From Fusobacteriaceae bacterium (GTDB lineage: Bacteria > Fusobacteriota > Fusobacteriia > Fusobacteriales > Fusobacteriaceae): DNA of 48,526 nucleotides. Where the stretch lies: the NCBI GenBank assembly GCA_031289425.1, contig JAITPM010000062.1, positions 1 through 48,526 of the forward strand, given 5' to 3'. The notes below the pieces were generated by a model. The model saw only the letters and a program-made list of their open reading frames with translations, did no database searches and was not told the DNA's origin. The position numbers were made by a program, and so were the translations under genes. Numbering within the stretch: position 1 is the first letter of the stretch; every line of letters starts with the position of its first letter. Below are positions 39,296-47,873 of this stretch, piece by piece.

Positions 39296-40051
39296 ATGAA
39301 TAATAATTTTTTAGATTTAGAGAGGCATTTGAACTATACATTTAAAAATAAGGATCTTTTAAAACTTTCTTTGATTCATAAATCTTATGGAAATGAACAT
39401 ATGAAATTTAAAAACATAAATAATGAAAAACTAGAATTGCTGGGTGATGCAGTTTTGGATTTAATTATCACGGAATATTTGTATAGAAAGTATAAGCTTG
39501 CAAAGGAAGGCGAATTATCAAAACTAAAGTCTATGATAGTTAGCGAACCATCACTTGCTAAGATAGCAAAAGAGATGAAAATAGGTGAGTATTTGATATT
39601 AGGAAAGGGAGAAGAAAAAACCGGTGGTAGAGACAGGAGTTCATTATTATGCGATGGGTTCGAAGCAGTATTGGGTGGTATTTTTATTGATTCAAATTAT
39701 AATACGGCTCAAAAATATATTTTGGATCATATAAAAGAAACTATTGATAATATCAGTGATAATGAAGATATTACAGATTATAAGAGCATTTTACAAGAAT
39801 ATTGTCAACATAGATTTAAAGAAATACCTGTATATGAAGTATTGTCTGATGAAGGGCCGTCGCACAAAAAAGTTTTTAGAATTATAGTTGGAATTTTGGA
39901 AAGAGAAAATTTAAAAAATGTTGCTGAACATGAATTAATCAAATTATTACAAAATGCTGAATATAATTCTATAGGAGAAGGAAAAAACAAAAAAATAGCA
40001 ACACAATTGGCGGCCAAGGGTCTTTGCAAAAAATTAGAGGTACCTCTATGA
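39296..40051 (+). CDS. rnc: Ribonuclease III
   Basis: A 251-residue double-strand RNA endonuclease for rRNA and mRNA processing. The signature NEKLELLGDAVLDLIITEYLY contains the metal acidic residues; LLCDGFEAVLGGIFIDSNY provides the second set. The dsRNA-binding domain occupies about residues 163-250 (YKSILQEYCQHRF and later GKNKKIATQLAAKGLCKKL). Start ATG 39296 has AAAAAAGGAGAT. It begins a tight plus-strand series of five genes ending with disA; its stop overlaps the next ATG by four bases. Confidence 0.97.
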   Translation: MNNNFLDLERHLNYTFKNKDLLKLSLIHKSYGNEHMKFKNINNEKLELLGDAVLDLIITEYLYRKYKLAKEGELSKLKSMIVSEPSLAKIAKEMKIGEYLILGKGEEKTGGRDRSSLLCDGFEAVLGGIFIDSNYNTAQKYILDHIKETIDNISDNEDITDYKSILQEYCQHRFKEIPVYEVLSDEGPSHKKVFRIIVGILERENLKNVAEHELIKLLQNAEYNSIGEGKNKKIATQLAAKGLCKKLEVPL

Positions 40052-41097
40052 AACATTATAACATACCGATATTTATTAATCATTACGGATGCCCGAATTC
40101 ATGTGTTTTTTGTAATCAAAAAAAAATAAATGGAGTAGAGACAGATATGACTGTTCCTGAAATCCATAATATTATAAATACCAATCTGGCAACTATCCCC
40201 AAGGATGGTATAAAAGAAGTAGCATTTTTTGGGGGAACTTTTACCGGATTATCTTTAAAACTTCAAGAATTATATTTGGAAACCATACAAAAATACATAG
40301 AGAATGGTGATATAGATGGGATACGAATATCTACAAGACCAGATTGTATAAATGATGAAATATTAGCAATGTTAAAAAAATATAATGTTAAATTGATAGA
40401 ATTAGGTATACAAAGTTTGGATGAGATGGTATTAAAAAAAACCGGAAGAAATTATACTGAAGAAATAGTGTGGAATACAGTAAATCTAATAAAGAATTAC
40501 AGTATTAATCTGGGAGTACAAATGATGATAGGACTTCCCGGCTCAGATTTTGATAGCGATTATGAAACTTGTAAAAAATTAACTTCTATGAAACCGGATG
40601 TAGCACGAATTTATCCGACCCTTGTTATAAATAATACTGAGTTAGAAAATATGTATAAGTCTTTGGAATATATTCCATTAACCTTAGAAAAAAGTATAGA
40701 AATTTCAAAAAAAATATATTCTTTTTTCCAAATAAATGGTATAAATGTAATAAGAGTAGGATTGCAACCAAGCGAAGATTTAAGAAGAGATGGAATCATA
40801 GTGGACGGGCCATTTCACCCGGCTTTTAGAGATCTAGTATTAAATGAGATCTATTTTGATTTTTTACACTATATTTATAATAAAGCACAAAAACTATATA
40901 TAATAACTCATGAAAAAAATATCTCTTCTATTGTCGGAAATAAAGGGAAAAATAAGGATTATTTTAAAAATAATTTTAGAATTATAAAAGATAATAGTTT
41001 ATCTGTTGACGATTTCGTAATAAATGATGAAAGATACAATAAAAATGAAATTTATAGATTTCAGGTAGATAGGCCTAGATGGAGTGAAATAATATGA
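40048..41097 (+). CDS. Radical SAM protein (Elp3-like)
   Basis: A 349-residue radical SAM enzyme of the Elp3-related group without an acetyltransferase domain. The cluster motif CPNSCVFC (CxxxCxxC) is at about residues 11-18; FFGGTFTGL and ISTRPDCI follow as in Elp3 and related tRNA modifiers, and IELGIQSLDE is the SAM-binding strand. Start ATG 40048 lies inside the rnc stop (ATGA) and has TTAGAGG; the upstream in-frame start at 40024 is inside rnc. It ends overlapping coaD by four bases. The substrate is unknown; a tRNA or another RNA would fit its neighbours. Confidence 0.88.
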   Translation: MKHYNIPIFINHYGCPNSCVFCNQKKINGVETDMTVPEIHNIINTNLATIPKDGIKEVAFFGGTFTGLSLKLQELYLETIQKYIENGDIDGIRISTRPDCINDEILAMLKKYNVKLIELGIQSLDEMVLKKTGRNYTEEIVWNTVNLIKNYSINLGVQMMIGLPGSDFDSDYETCKKLTSMKPDVARIYPTLVINNTELENMYKSLEYIPLTLEKSIEISKKIYSFFQINGINVIRVGLQPSEDLRRDGIIVDGPFHPAFRDLVLNEIYFDFLHYIYNKAQKLYIITHEKNISSIVGNKGKNKDYFKNNFRIIKDNSLSVDDFVINDERYNKNEIYRFQVDRPRWSEII

Positions 41098-41594
41098 AAA
41101 CAGCAATCTATAGTGGAAGTTTTGACCCAATTACAAAAGGGCATCAGGATGTAATAAAAAAAGCTCTAAAATTGGTAGATAAGCTCATTATATTGATAAT
41201 CGAAAATAGTAATAAAAAATGTTGGTTTACTTTAGAAGAAAGAAAGCATATGATAGAATTGACAGTGGGAGATAATCCTGATATAGAGATAGCATCATCT
41301 GATGGACTATTGGTCGATTTTATGAAAGAGAGAGGTGTAGAGGTCATAATAAGGGGACTTCGAGCTGTAGCTGATTATGAATATGAATTAGTATATGCTT
41401 TTTTTAATAATGAATTATCTGGAGGAGTTGTAGATACAGTATTTATACCGGCTTCCAGACAATTTATGTATTTGAGCTCAAGTGGCGCTAGGGAAGCTGC
41501 TATAGCTAAGGCTAGGCTTGATATTTTTGTGGATGAAAAAATAATAGATATAGTCGAAAACAAAGTAGAAGACTTATATCCAGATAAAAAATAA
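41094..41594 (+). CDS. coaD: Phosphopantetheine adenylyltransferase
   Basis: A 166-residue enzyme of coenzyme A synthesis, joining AMP to 4'-phosphopantetheine. The nucleotidyltransferase motif GSFDPITKGHQDVI (T/HxGH) is at residues 8-21. IIRGLRAVADYEYE and the C-terminal SSSGARE nucleotide loop are present. Start ATG 41094 overlaps the radical SAM stop by four bases. A 59-base gap with no clear promoter leads to radA. Confidence 0.97.
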   Translation: MKTAIYSGSFDPITKGHQDVIKKALKLVDKLIILIIENSNKKCWFTLEERKHMIELTVGDNPDIEIASSDGLLVDFMKERGVEVIIRGLRAVADYEYELVYAFFNNELSGGVVDTVFIPASRQFMYLSSSGAREAAIAKARLDIFVDEKIIDIVENKVEDLYPDKK

Positions 41595-41653
41595 TAGATT
41601 GAGATAATAATATTAAATATATAAAAAATCATCACACAATGGGAAGAGATATA

Positions 41654-43033
41654 GTGGAAAAAAGAAAAAATGTGTATGTATGTGCAAACTGTGGTTATCA
41701 GTCTATCAAATGGCTTGGTAAATGTCCTGAATGCAACGAATGGGGAACTTTTGAAGAAGAAATAACTATAAGCCCTTCTTCATCAAATAAAAACAATTCA
41801 TCAAACAAAAGTAATACAGATATACAAGTTTATGATTACAATAAAATTTCCGGAGATGAAAAAGAGAGATATACCACGTCAATGAGTGAATTTGACAGAC
41901 TTTTGGGTGGGGGACTACTAAAAGGAGAAGTTGTACTATTTACAGGGAATCCGGGTATTGGAAAATCTACACTTTTATTGCAAGCAGCCGAAGAATATTC
42001 TAAGTATGGGGAAGTAATCTATATCTCGGGAGAAGAATCTCCGGCGCAAATAAAAAATAGAGGAAATCGAATTGGAATTACAGGTAAAAATCTTTCTCTG
42101 ATAAATGAAACAGATATCATGAAAATTTATGATTATATAATATTAAAAAAACCTAAAATAGTGATAATAGATTCTATACAGACATTGTATAATGTTGAGC
42201 TGGAATCGGTTGCTGGGACACCTACACAGATACGGGAAAGTACGCTAAAAATTACAGAACTTGCTAAAAAATATGACACATCATTTTTCATTATAGGACA
42301 TATAACTAAAGATGGCAAAGTTGCAGGACCGAAATTACTTGAGCACATGGTTGATGCAGTTTTTAATTTTGAGGGAGAAGATGGATTTTTTTATAGAATA
42401 TTAAGAAGTACAAAAAATAGATTTGGTTCTACCAATGAAATAGCTGTGTTTAGTATGGAAGAAAATGGGATGAAAGAAATAAAAAATTCTTCTGAATATT
42501 TTTTAAACGAAAGAGATGAAAAGAATATCGGAAGTATGGTAGTACCGGTATTAGAGGGGACAAAAGTTTTTTTATTAGAAATACAGGCTCTTATTACAGA
42601 AGCTATCAATGGGATTCCCAGAAGGGTTGTAAGTGGATTTGATAGAAACAGAATACAGATATTGACGGCTGTTGTGGATAAAAAAATCGGAATGGGATTG
42701 GGGATGATGGATTTATTCATAAATGTTCCGGGGGGAATAAATATAAATGACCCATCTGCTGACTTGGGAGTGATTATATCTATTTTATCTGTGTTTCGTG
42801 GTGTAGCAATAAGTCAAAAAATAGCTGCGATTGGTGAGTTGGGATTAAGGGGCGAAATAAGAAAAGTTTTTTTCTTAGATAAAAGATTGAAAGAACTGGA
42901 AAAACTGGGATTTAGTGGAGTCTATGTGCCGGAAGCCAACAGAAAAGAAATAGAAAAAAATAGATATAAACTAAAATTAATATATTTAAGAAATATTGAA
43001 GAATTTTTGGAGGGAATAAAAAAAGATGGATGA
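41654..43033 (+). CDS. radA: DNA repair protein RadA/Sms
   Basis: A 459-residue RecA-like protein that branch-migrates recombination intermediates. The N-terminal zinc finger is CANCGYQSIKWLGKCPECNEWGTFEE, given as CANC and CPEC. Walker A is GNPGIGKSTLLLQ, the RadA-specific KNRFG motif is in STKNRFGSTNE, and the Lon-like C-terminal domain ends the chain. GTG 41654 is preferred; ATG 41639 is in frame but has no ribosome site and makes the N terminus five residues longer than usual. It overlaps disA by eight bases. Confidence 0.93.
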   Translation: MEKRKNVYVCANCGYQSIKWLGKCPECNEWGTFEEEITISPSSSNKNNSSNKSNTDIQVYDYNKISGDEKERYTTSMSEFDRLLGGGLLKGEVVLFTGNPGIGKSTLLLQAAEEYSKYGEVIYISGEESPAQIKNRGNRIGITGKNLSLINETDIMKIYDYIILKKPKIVIIDSIQTLYNVELESVAGTPTQIRESTLKITELAKKYDTSFFIIGHITKDGKVAGPKLLEHMVDAVFNFEGEDGFFYRILRSTKNRFGSTNEIAVFSMEENGMKEIKNSSEYFLNERDEKNIGSMVVPVLEGTKVFLLEIQALITEAINGIPRRVVSGFDRNRIQILTAVVDKKIGMGLGMMDLFINVPGGININDPSADLGVIISILSVFRGVAISQKIAAIGELGLRGEIRKVFFLDKRLKELEKLGFSGVYVPEANRKEIEKNRYKLKLIYLRNIEEFLEGIKKDG

Positions 43034-44087
43034 TAAGATGGAATTGGTCGAGATGCTCGCACAGGTATCTCCTGGAACTACCCTTAGAAATGGGATAGAC
43101 AATATAATGGACGGTGGATTTGGAGCGCTCATTATAGTCGGTTATGATGATGAAATCGAAAAAATGATTGATAATGGATTTGCTATCAATTGTGAATATA
43201 CTCCGGAAAGGCTCTATGAACTCGCAAAAATGGATGGAGCTATAGTTCTAGATGAATCTTGCAAAAATATAATATATGCTAATGTGCATTTACAAGTAAA
43301 CAGAAAATATACATCCGAGGAAAGTGGAACAAGACATAGGACTGCAGAAAGAGCGGGGAAACAAACATCAAAACTTGTAGTTGCGATTTCCGGTAGAAAA
43401 AAATTAGTGAGCTTGTATAAGGGAGAGCTAAAATATATATTAAAAAATATGTCCAGAATAATTGAAGATGCCAATCAAGCAGTAAAAACTTTGGAAAGAT
43501 ATAAATATGTATTAGATAAATTCTTAGATAATCTTACTATTCTTGAGCTGGATGATTTGGTTACTTTACATGATGTATCTCTTGCACTACAAAGATTTGA
43601 AATGTTGAGAAGAATAGAAATGGAAATGAAAAATTATATTTCTGAATTAGGAACAGATGGAAGATTGATAAAATTACAATATAAAGAATTACTTCAGGGA
43701 GTTTTTGAAGAAGAGAGAGAATTTTTAAATGATTACATGAGTGAAAAACTTACATATGAGGAAATTCATAATTCTCTCAAGGTGTTGAGTGATGTTGAAA
43801 TTTTAAAAGAAGAAAATTTTGCAAATGCATTGGGGTATGGAAAAAATTATGCTATATTAGACAAGGAAATAAAGGCAAAGGGATATAGGGTATTAGGTAA
43901 AATAACTAGACTCACTGCAAAAGATATAGAGAAGCTTACTACGGAATATGAGACTTTGGCCGATATACAAGAAGCGTCTCAAGAAGAATTATTGGATATC
44001 AAAATGAGTAAAATAAAGATAAAGGCGTTAAAAAATGGAATGCAAAGATTGAAATTTATGATTGAATTGGAAAGAGAACAAAAATAA
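43026..44087 (+). CDS. disA: Diadenylate cyclase DisA
   Basis: A 353-residue enzyme that makes cyclic di-AMP and scans DNA for damage in sporulating and other Gram-positive-type bacteria. The DAC domain motifs are DGA (residues 70-72, MDGAIVLDES) and GTRHRTAERAG (101-111). The linker is helical and residues 290-350 are a helix-hairpin-helix region (EASQEELLDIKMSKIKIKAL). ATG 43026 overlaps radA and has GGAGGG eleven bases upstream. The radA-disA pair is a conserved neighbour set and RadA is known to modulate DisA activity in Bacillus. Confidence 0.96.
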   Translation: MDDKMELVEMLAQVSPGTTLRNGIDNIMDGGFGALIIVGYDDEIEKMIDNGFAINCEYTPERLYELAKMDGAIVLDESCKNIIYANVHLQVNRKYTSEESGTRHRTAERAGKQTSKLVVAISGRKKLVSLYKGELKYILKNMSRIIEDANQAVKTLERYKYVLDKFLDNLTILELDDLVTLHDVSLALQRFEMLRRIEMEMKNYISELGTDGRLIKLQYKELLQGVFEEEREFLNDYMSEKLTYEEIHNSLKVLSDVEILKEENFANALGYGKNYAILDKEIKAKGYRVLGKITRLTAKDIEKLTTEYETLADIQEASQEELLDIKMSKIKIKALKNGMQRLKFMIELEREQK

Positions 44088-44445
44088 AATAAAAATAAAA
44101 TATTTTTAAACTTTTTTATAAATGGCTTAGTCTAAATATTGTAATAAAAGAAAAAGAAAAAGAATTGAAAGAAAAAATTGAAGTTAATTTGAATATGAAT
44201 TTTCTCTCCCCAGAGATTATGGTGACTAGTTAATAGCTAGTCACCAAATAAAAAAATTAAACTTTTTAGAAGATATCAAGATCTAAAAAATATATAAAAT
44301 GTTAATGATTGTTTTTTCATAGGTTATTCTTAGAAGAATAACTAAATCTCCCCCAAAAAATAAAAGATTTTAAAAAATCCTTCAATAAAGAGGGATTTTT
44401 TAGTTTATAGATTTATTATAAAATGCATATCTATATAAAATTTTT
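44088..44445. other. Intergenic region with three hairpins after disA
   Basis: No gene is supported. Three stems follow one another: GGTGACTAG (44221-44229) with CTAGTCACC (44237-44245), GTTATTCT (44323-44330) with AGAATAAC (44335-44342), and the terminator at 44372-44401. A purine-rich stretch lies at 44150-44180. The first two stems have no T run and may be RNA structure. Confidence 0.6.
44372..44401. terminator. Terminator between disA and the RraA-like gene
   Basis: AAAAAATCC (44372-44380) pairs with GGATTTTTT (44393-44401) around a 12-base loop. With A and T runs on the two sides it can serve both convergent genes. Confidence 0.75.
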
Positions 44446-45144
44446 TTATTTTAATGCTTTTTCCTGATAAGCAAAGGTTGAATTCATGATACTATCTATC
44501 TTAATCAATTGTCCAATAGTTGCTCCAGCCTTTAATTTTTCGGAAACTAAATATTCGGTTTCCATCATTTTGGTGGTCTTTGCCAAAACTTCTTCTCCTT
44601 GTTCCAAAGGTACAACTACAACGCCGTTTCCGTCAATGACGACAATATCTCCTGGACTTACAGGTACACCGGCACACTGTATCTTTTCCTGGATACGGCC
44701 ATAACCGGCCATACATCCTACATTAGGACAGATCCCACGAGCCAATACAGGAAATCCTATTTTTCTGATTTCTTCCACATCACGACAAGCACCATCTACA
44801 ACTGCTGCGATAACACCTTTATTCTTGGCAGAAAGAGTGATATTTTCTCCCCAGAAAGCCGTGTTTACAGATGCATGTCCATCTACTACGATAATATCTC
44901 CGGGTTCCGCATGTTCTATAGCAAAGACGACTGATGATAGATCTCCTGCTATGGTGTGTACTGTCACTGCTGAGCCGGCGAGCCTGGCATCTTTTCCTAT
45001 GGGTCGCATATCTCCGAACATACCGTTTAATCTGTCCATACAGTCACTGGTTGCACATGTTACAGAATCGAAATTATCCAGTAGTTTTTGAAACCCTTGT
45101 GCCAATTTTTTTGATTTTTCTTTTGAACCTTTGTCTTGATTCAT
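44446..45144 (-). CDS. RraA-like / HMG aldolase family protein
   Basis: A 232-residue protein of the RraA fold, which includes the RNase E inhibitor RraA and class II 4-hydroxy-4-methyl-2-oxoglutarate aldolases. The family's metal/substrate site is visible in VVDGACRDVEEIR (G...RD) and VDGHASVNTAFWGE. ICPNVGCMAGYGR is the next loop. ATG 45144 is used; GAGGTGG lies just before it, while the frame stays open back to 45219 without a site. The base composition is well above its neighbours (spot lines 42-48% G+C against about 28-38% in disA/radA), suggesting recent transfer. Enzyme activity is unproven; RNase E regulation is unlikely. Confidence 0.82.
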   Translation of the reverse strand: MNQDKGSKEKSKKLAQGFQKLLDNFDSVTCATSDCMDRLNGMFGDMRPIGKDARLAGSAVTVHTIAGDLSSVVFAIEHAEPGDIIVVDGHASVNTAFWGENITLSAKNKGVIAAVVDGACRDVEEIRKIGFPVLARGICPNVGCMAGYGRIQEKIQCAGVPVSPGDIVVIDGNGVVVVPLEQGEEVLAKTTKMMETEYLVSEKLKAGATIGQLIKIDSIMNSTFAYQEKALK

Positions 45145-45261
45145 AATTTCCACCTCATGATTCATATTTTTAAAATAGATCCGATTTGGTTTGTTTCTGA
45201 TTGCTATCCCGATCACCATATTTTTAATTTAAAAAAGTGAGAATTTTTCAGTTACAATTTT

Positions 45262-45289
45262 ATATTATCATGTTTTTTTTATTTGTCAA
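45262..45289 (-). promoter_or_regulatory. Promoter of the RraA-like gene
   Basis: On the minus strand a perfect TTGACA (45289-45284), a 16-base spacer and TAATAT (45267-45262). The leader to ATG 45144 is about 110 bases. Confidence 0.55.
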
Positions 45290-45316
45290 GATGTGTTTTA
45301 AATAATAAAATAAATA

Positions 45317-45325
45317 TGGTATAAT
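45317..45325 (+). promoter_or_regulatory. Extended -10 promoter of tmcAL
   Basis: TGGTATAAT matches the extended -10 TGnTATAAT; no -35 is clear. The start codon is at 45364. Confidence 0.5.
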
Positions 45326-45363
45326 TATATATATTATAATAAAAATTTAATTGGAGAAAGGTT

Positions 45364-46494
45364 ATGAATGCTACAGGACTCATTGTGGAGTATAATCCAT
45401 TTCATAATGGACATTTGTATCACTTGAAAAAAGTCATAGAAATAGATAAAGATTCTGTAAAAATAGCTGTTATGAGTGGAGATTTCGTTCAAAGAGGCGA
45501 ACCGGCTATAATTGATAAGGATGTAAGAGCTAAGATTGCTATAGAAAATGGGATAGATATCGTAGTAGAGCTTCCGGTATTTTATTCCTGTCAGAGTGCA
45601 GAAATTTTCGCAATCGGAGCAGTAGGGATATTGAACGAAATAGGGTGCAAAAATTTAATATTCGGTTCAGAAAGCAATGATATCGAAAAATTAAAAAAAA
45701 TTCTTGAATTGACTGAAGCAGATGAATTTAAAATAAAGATGAAAGAGGCTTTAAATGCAGGGAATTCTTATCCGACTGCTTATGATATGGCTCTTAACAT
45801 AGACTCTAAATTGGCTTCGAATGATATTTTGGGCTTGGAATATATAAAAGCTATAAAAAATTTAAGAAGTGATATTATTCCTATTACTATAAAAAGAGAG
45901 AAAACTTTTTATTATGAGGATAAGATAATAGATAATTTTGCAAGTGGAACTAAGATAAGAGCACTTATAAAAAATAATGAGGCCATAGATAAGGTCGTAC
46001 CGGAAAATACATATAAAGTGTTGAGAGAAATAGATAAAGAGAATAAAATACCATATTTGGAAGATTATTACGCTCTTATAAGGTATCAAATCATAAATAA
46101 TTATGAGAAACTTAAATATATACAAGATATTGAAATTGGTTTTGAGAACAGACTTTACCAAATGGCATGTAAATATGAAGAAATTTATGATTTTTTTTCT
46201 AACATAATTACTAAAAGAATCTCTATAGGAAGAGCTCAAAGAATTTTAATCCATATCTTGATAGATTTAACTGTACAAATTACAGATATTGTAAAAAAAG
46301 ATATACCCTATGTTAAGATAATTGATTATAGCAAAAAAGGTCAAACATATTTGAATTTTATAAAAAAATTTAAAAATAAAAAGATAATAAGTACCTATAA
46401 AAATATAACTAAAAATTTTAGCAAACAACAAATAGATATGATAGAATTTAATAGAAAGGCCAATGTTATATATAAATTAAAAAATAAAAAATAA
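45364..46494 (+). CDS. tmcAL: tRNA(Met) cytidine acetate ligase TmcAL
   Basis: A 376-residue enzyme (formerly YlbM) that uses acetate and ATP to acetylate the wobble cytidine of elongator tRNA(Met). The nucleotidyltransferase motif EYNPFHNGHLYHL is at residues 9-21; MSGDFVQRGEPAI and the FASGTKIRALI block follow. Length and order are those of TmcAL. Start ATG 45364 has TTGGAGAAAGG. It is divergent from the RraA-like gene and 25 bases upstream of the GPH transporter gene, so the two plus-strand genes are probably co-transcribed. Confidence 0.93.
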   Translation: MNATGLIVEYNPFHNGHLYHLKKVIEIDKDSVKIAVMSGDFVQRGEPAIIDKDVRAKIAIENGIDIVVELPVFYSCQSAEIFAIGAVGILNEIGCKNLIFGSESNDIEKLKKILELTEADEFKIKMKEALNAGNSYPTAYDMALNIDSKLASNDILGLEYIKAIKNLRSDIIPITIKREKTFYYEDKIIDNFASGTKIRALIKNNEAIDKVVPENTYKVLREIDKENKIPYLEDYYALIRYQIINNYEKLKYIQDIEIGFENRLYQMACKYEEIYDFFSNIITKRISIGRAQRILIHILIDLTVQITDIVKKDIPYVKIIDYSKKGQTYLNFIKKFKNKKIISTYKNITKNFSKQQIDMIEFNRKANVIYKLKNKK

Positions 46495-46519
46495 TAAAAC
46501 CAGGAGGAAAAGAAAAACC

Positions 46520-47848
46520 GTGGATGATAAAAAATTACCTTTAAGCGTACAAATTTTTTATGGCGTAGGCGTTAGCTATGCGATAGTCGATCAAATATTC
46601 TCTCAATGGATATTATATTTTTATTTACCTCCGGAAAATTCTGGATTAAAACCGATTATGGCTCCTATATTGATATCACTGGCATTGGTTATATCAAGGT
46701 TTGTTGACATGATAACTGATCCGGTAGTTGGGTTCCTATCAGACAAATTTACAAGTAGATGGGGAAGACGTATTCCGTTTGTAGCAGTGGGTATACTTCC
46801 TTTGGCGTTCAGTACGATTGCTTTTTTCTTTCCACCATCTGGAAATGAAACAAATACATTTATATATTTAGCCATTGTGGGCTCTCTATTTTTTACATTT
46901 TATACTATTGTCGGGGCTCCGTACAATGCATTAATTCCTGAAATAGGCCATACTAAAGAGATAAGACTCAATTTATCTACATGGCAATCAATATTTAGAC
47001 TTCTCTATACAGCGATAGCTATGATAATTCCAGGAATACTTATCAAAATGATTGGCAAGGGAAATACGGCATACGGGATTCGAGGAATGGTAATTTTCTT
47101 GTGCGCTATATGTTTCTTAGGTGGGATGGTCACTGTATTGAAAGTACCGGAAAAAAAATATTCCAATGGGGAGACATCAAGTGCTAATTTCAGAGAGACA
47201 ATGAAAATAGTTTTTAAAAATAAATCTTTTATTTATTATTTATTTGGACTTTTATTTTTCTTTATAGGGTTTAATAATCTGAGGGCAGTGATGAATTATG
47301 TTGTAGAGGGAATAATGGGTTATGATAAAGGAGCGATAACATTAGCTTCTGCCATATTATTTGGAATGTCGGCGCTATTTTTTTATCCTACAAATTTGCT
47401 TTCAAGAAAATTTGGATATAGAAAAATAATGCTCATATGTTTATCTTCTTTAATTTTATTTACTCTGATGTTATTTTTCTTGGGGAAAATTATTCCGATA
47501 AAGTTTGGATTTTTATTATTTGGTTTGATTGGAATACCACTAGCAGGTGCAGCATTTATATTTCCACCGGCTATGCTAAGTGAGATTGGCAGTAAAATCA
47601 GTATAAGTAGTGGAAATAGAATAGAAGGGGTTTGTTTTGGAATACAAGGATTTTTCTTAAAAATGGCCTTTATGATGTCTATTATGATTCTTCCTCTAAT
47701 TTTAGTTTCCGGAGGAAATGTAGGAATAAAGGAAGCTATCATGGGAGTGTCAACTACAGTTGGAAAAAATGGAATATATATGACTACATTAGTTTCGGCG
47801 ATTTCGTTTATAATATCTTTTGTGTTTTATTATAAATATAAAGAATAA
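46520..47848 (+). CDS. GPH-family sugar:cation symporter (MFS)
   Basis: A 442-residue membrane transporter with about twelve segments, of the glycoside-pentoside-hexuronide (GPH, MFS_2) family related to MelB. The cytoplasmic loop signature RFVDMITDPVVGFLSDKFTSRWGRRIPF is split here as DMITDPVVGFLSD and SRWGRRIPF; both aspartates are conserved. GAPYNALIPEI follows. It starts at GTG 46520 after AGGAGGAAAAG. The substrate is unknown: no sugar hydrolase is adjacent, and its neighbours tmcAL and comEC give no clue. Confidence 0.9.
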   Translation: MDDKKLPLSVQIFYGVGVSYAIVDQIFSQWILYFYLPPENSGLKPIMAPILISLALVISRFVDMITDPVVGFLSDKFTSRWGRRIPFVAVGILPLAFSTIAFFFPPSGNETNTFIYLAIVGSLFFTFYTIVGAPYNALIPEIGHTKEIRLNLSTWQSIFRLLYTAIAMIIPGILIKMIGKGNTAYGIRGMVIFLCAICFLGGMVTVLKVPEKKYSNGETSSANFRETMKIVFKNKSFIYYLFGLLFFFIGFNNLRAVMNYVVEGIMGYDKGAITLASAILFGMSALFFYPTNLLSRKFGYRKIMLICLSSLILFTLMLFFLGKIIPIKFGFLLFGLIGIPLAGAAFIFPPAMLSEIGSKISISSGNRIEGVCFGIQGFFLKMAFMMSIMILPLILVSGGNVGIKEAIMGVSTTVGKNGIYMTTLVSAISFIISFVFYYKYKE

Positions 47849-47873
47849 ATAAAATAAAAAATAGGTGGGTATT

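Noticed and set aside
44599-45146. Several open frames on the plus strand opposite the RraA-like gene
   Set aside because: They are shadows of a conserved gene with higher G+C, which lengthens antisense frames.
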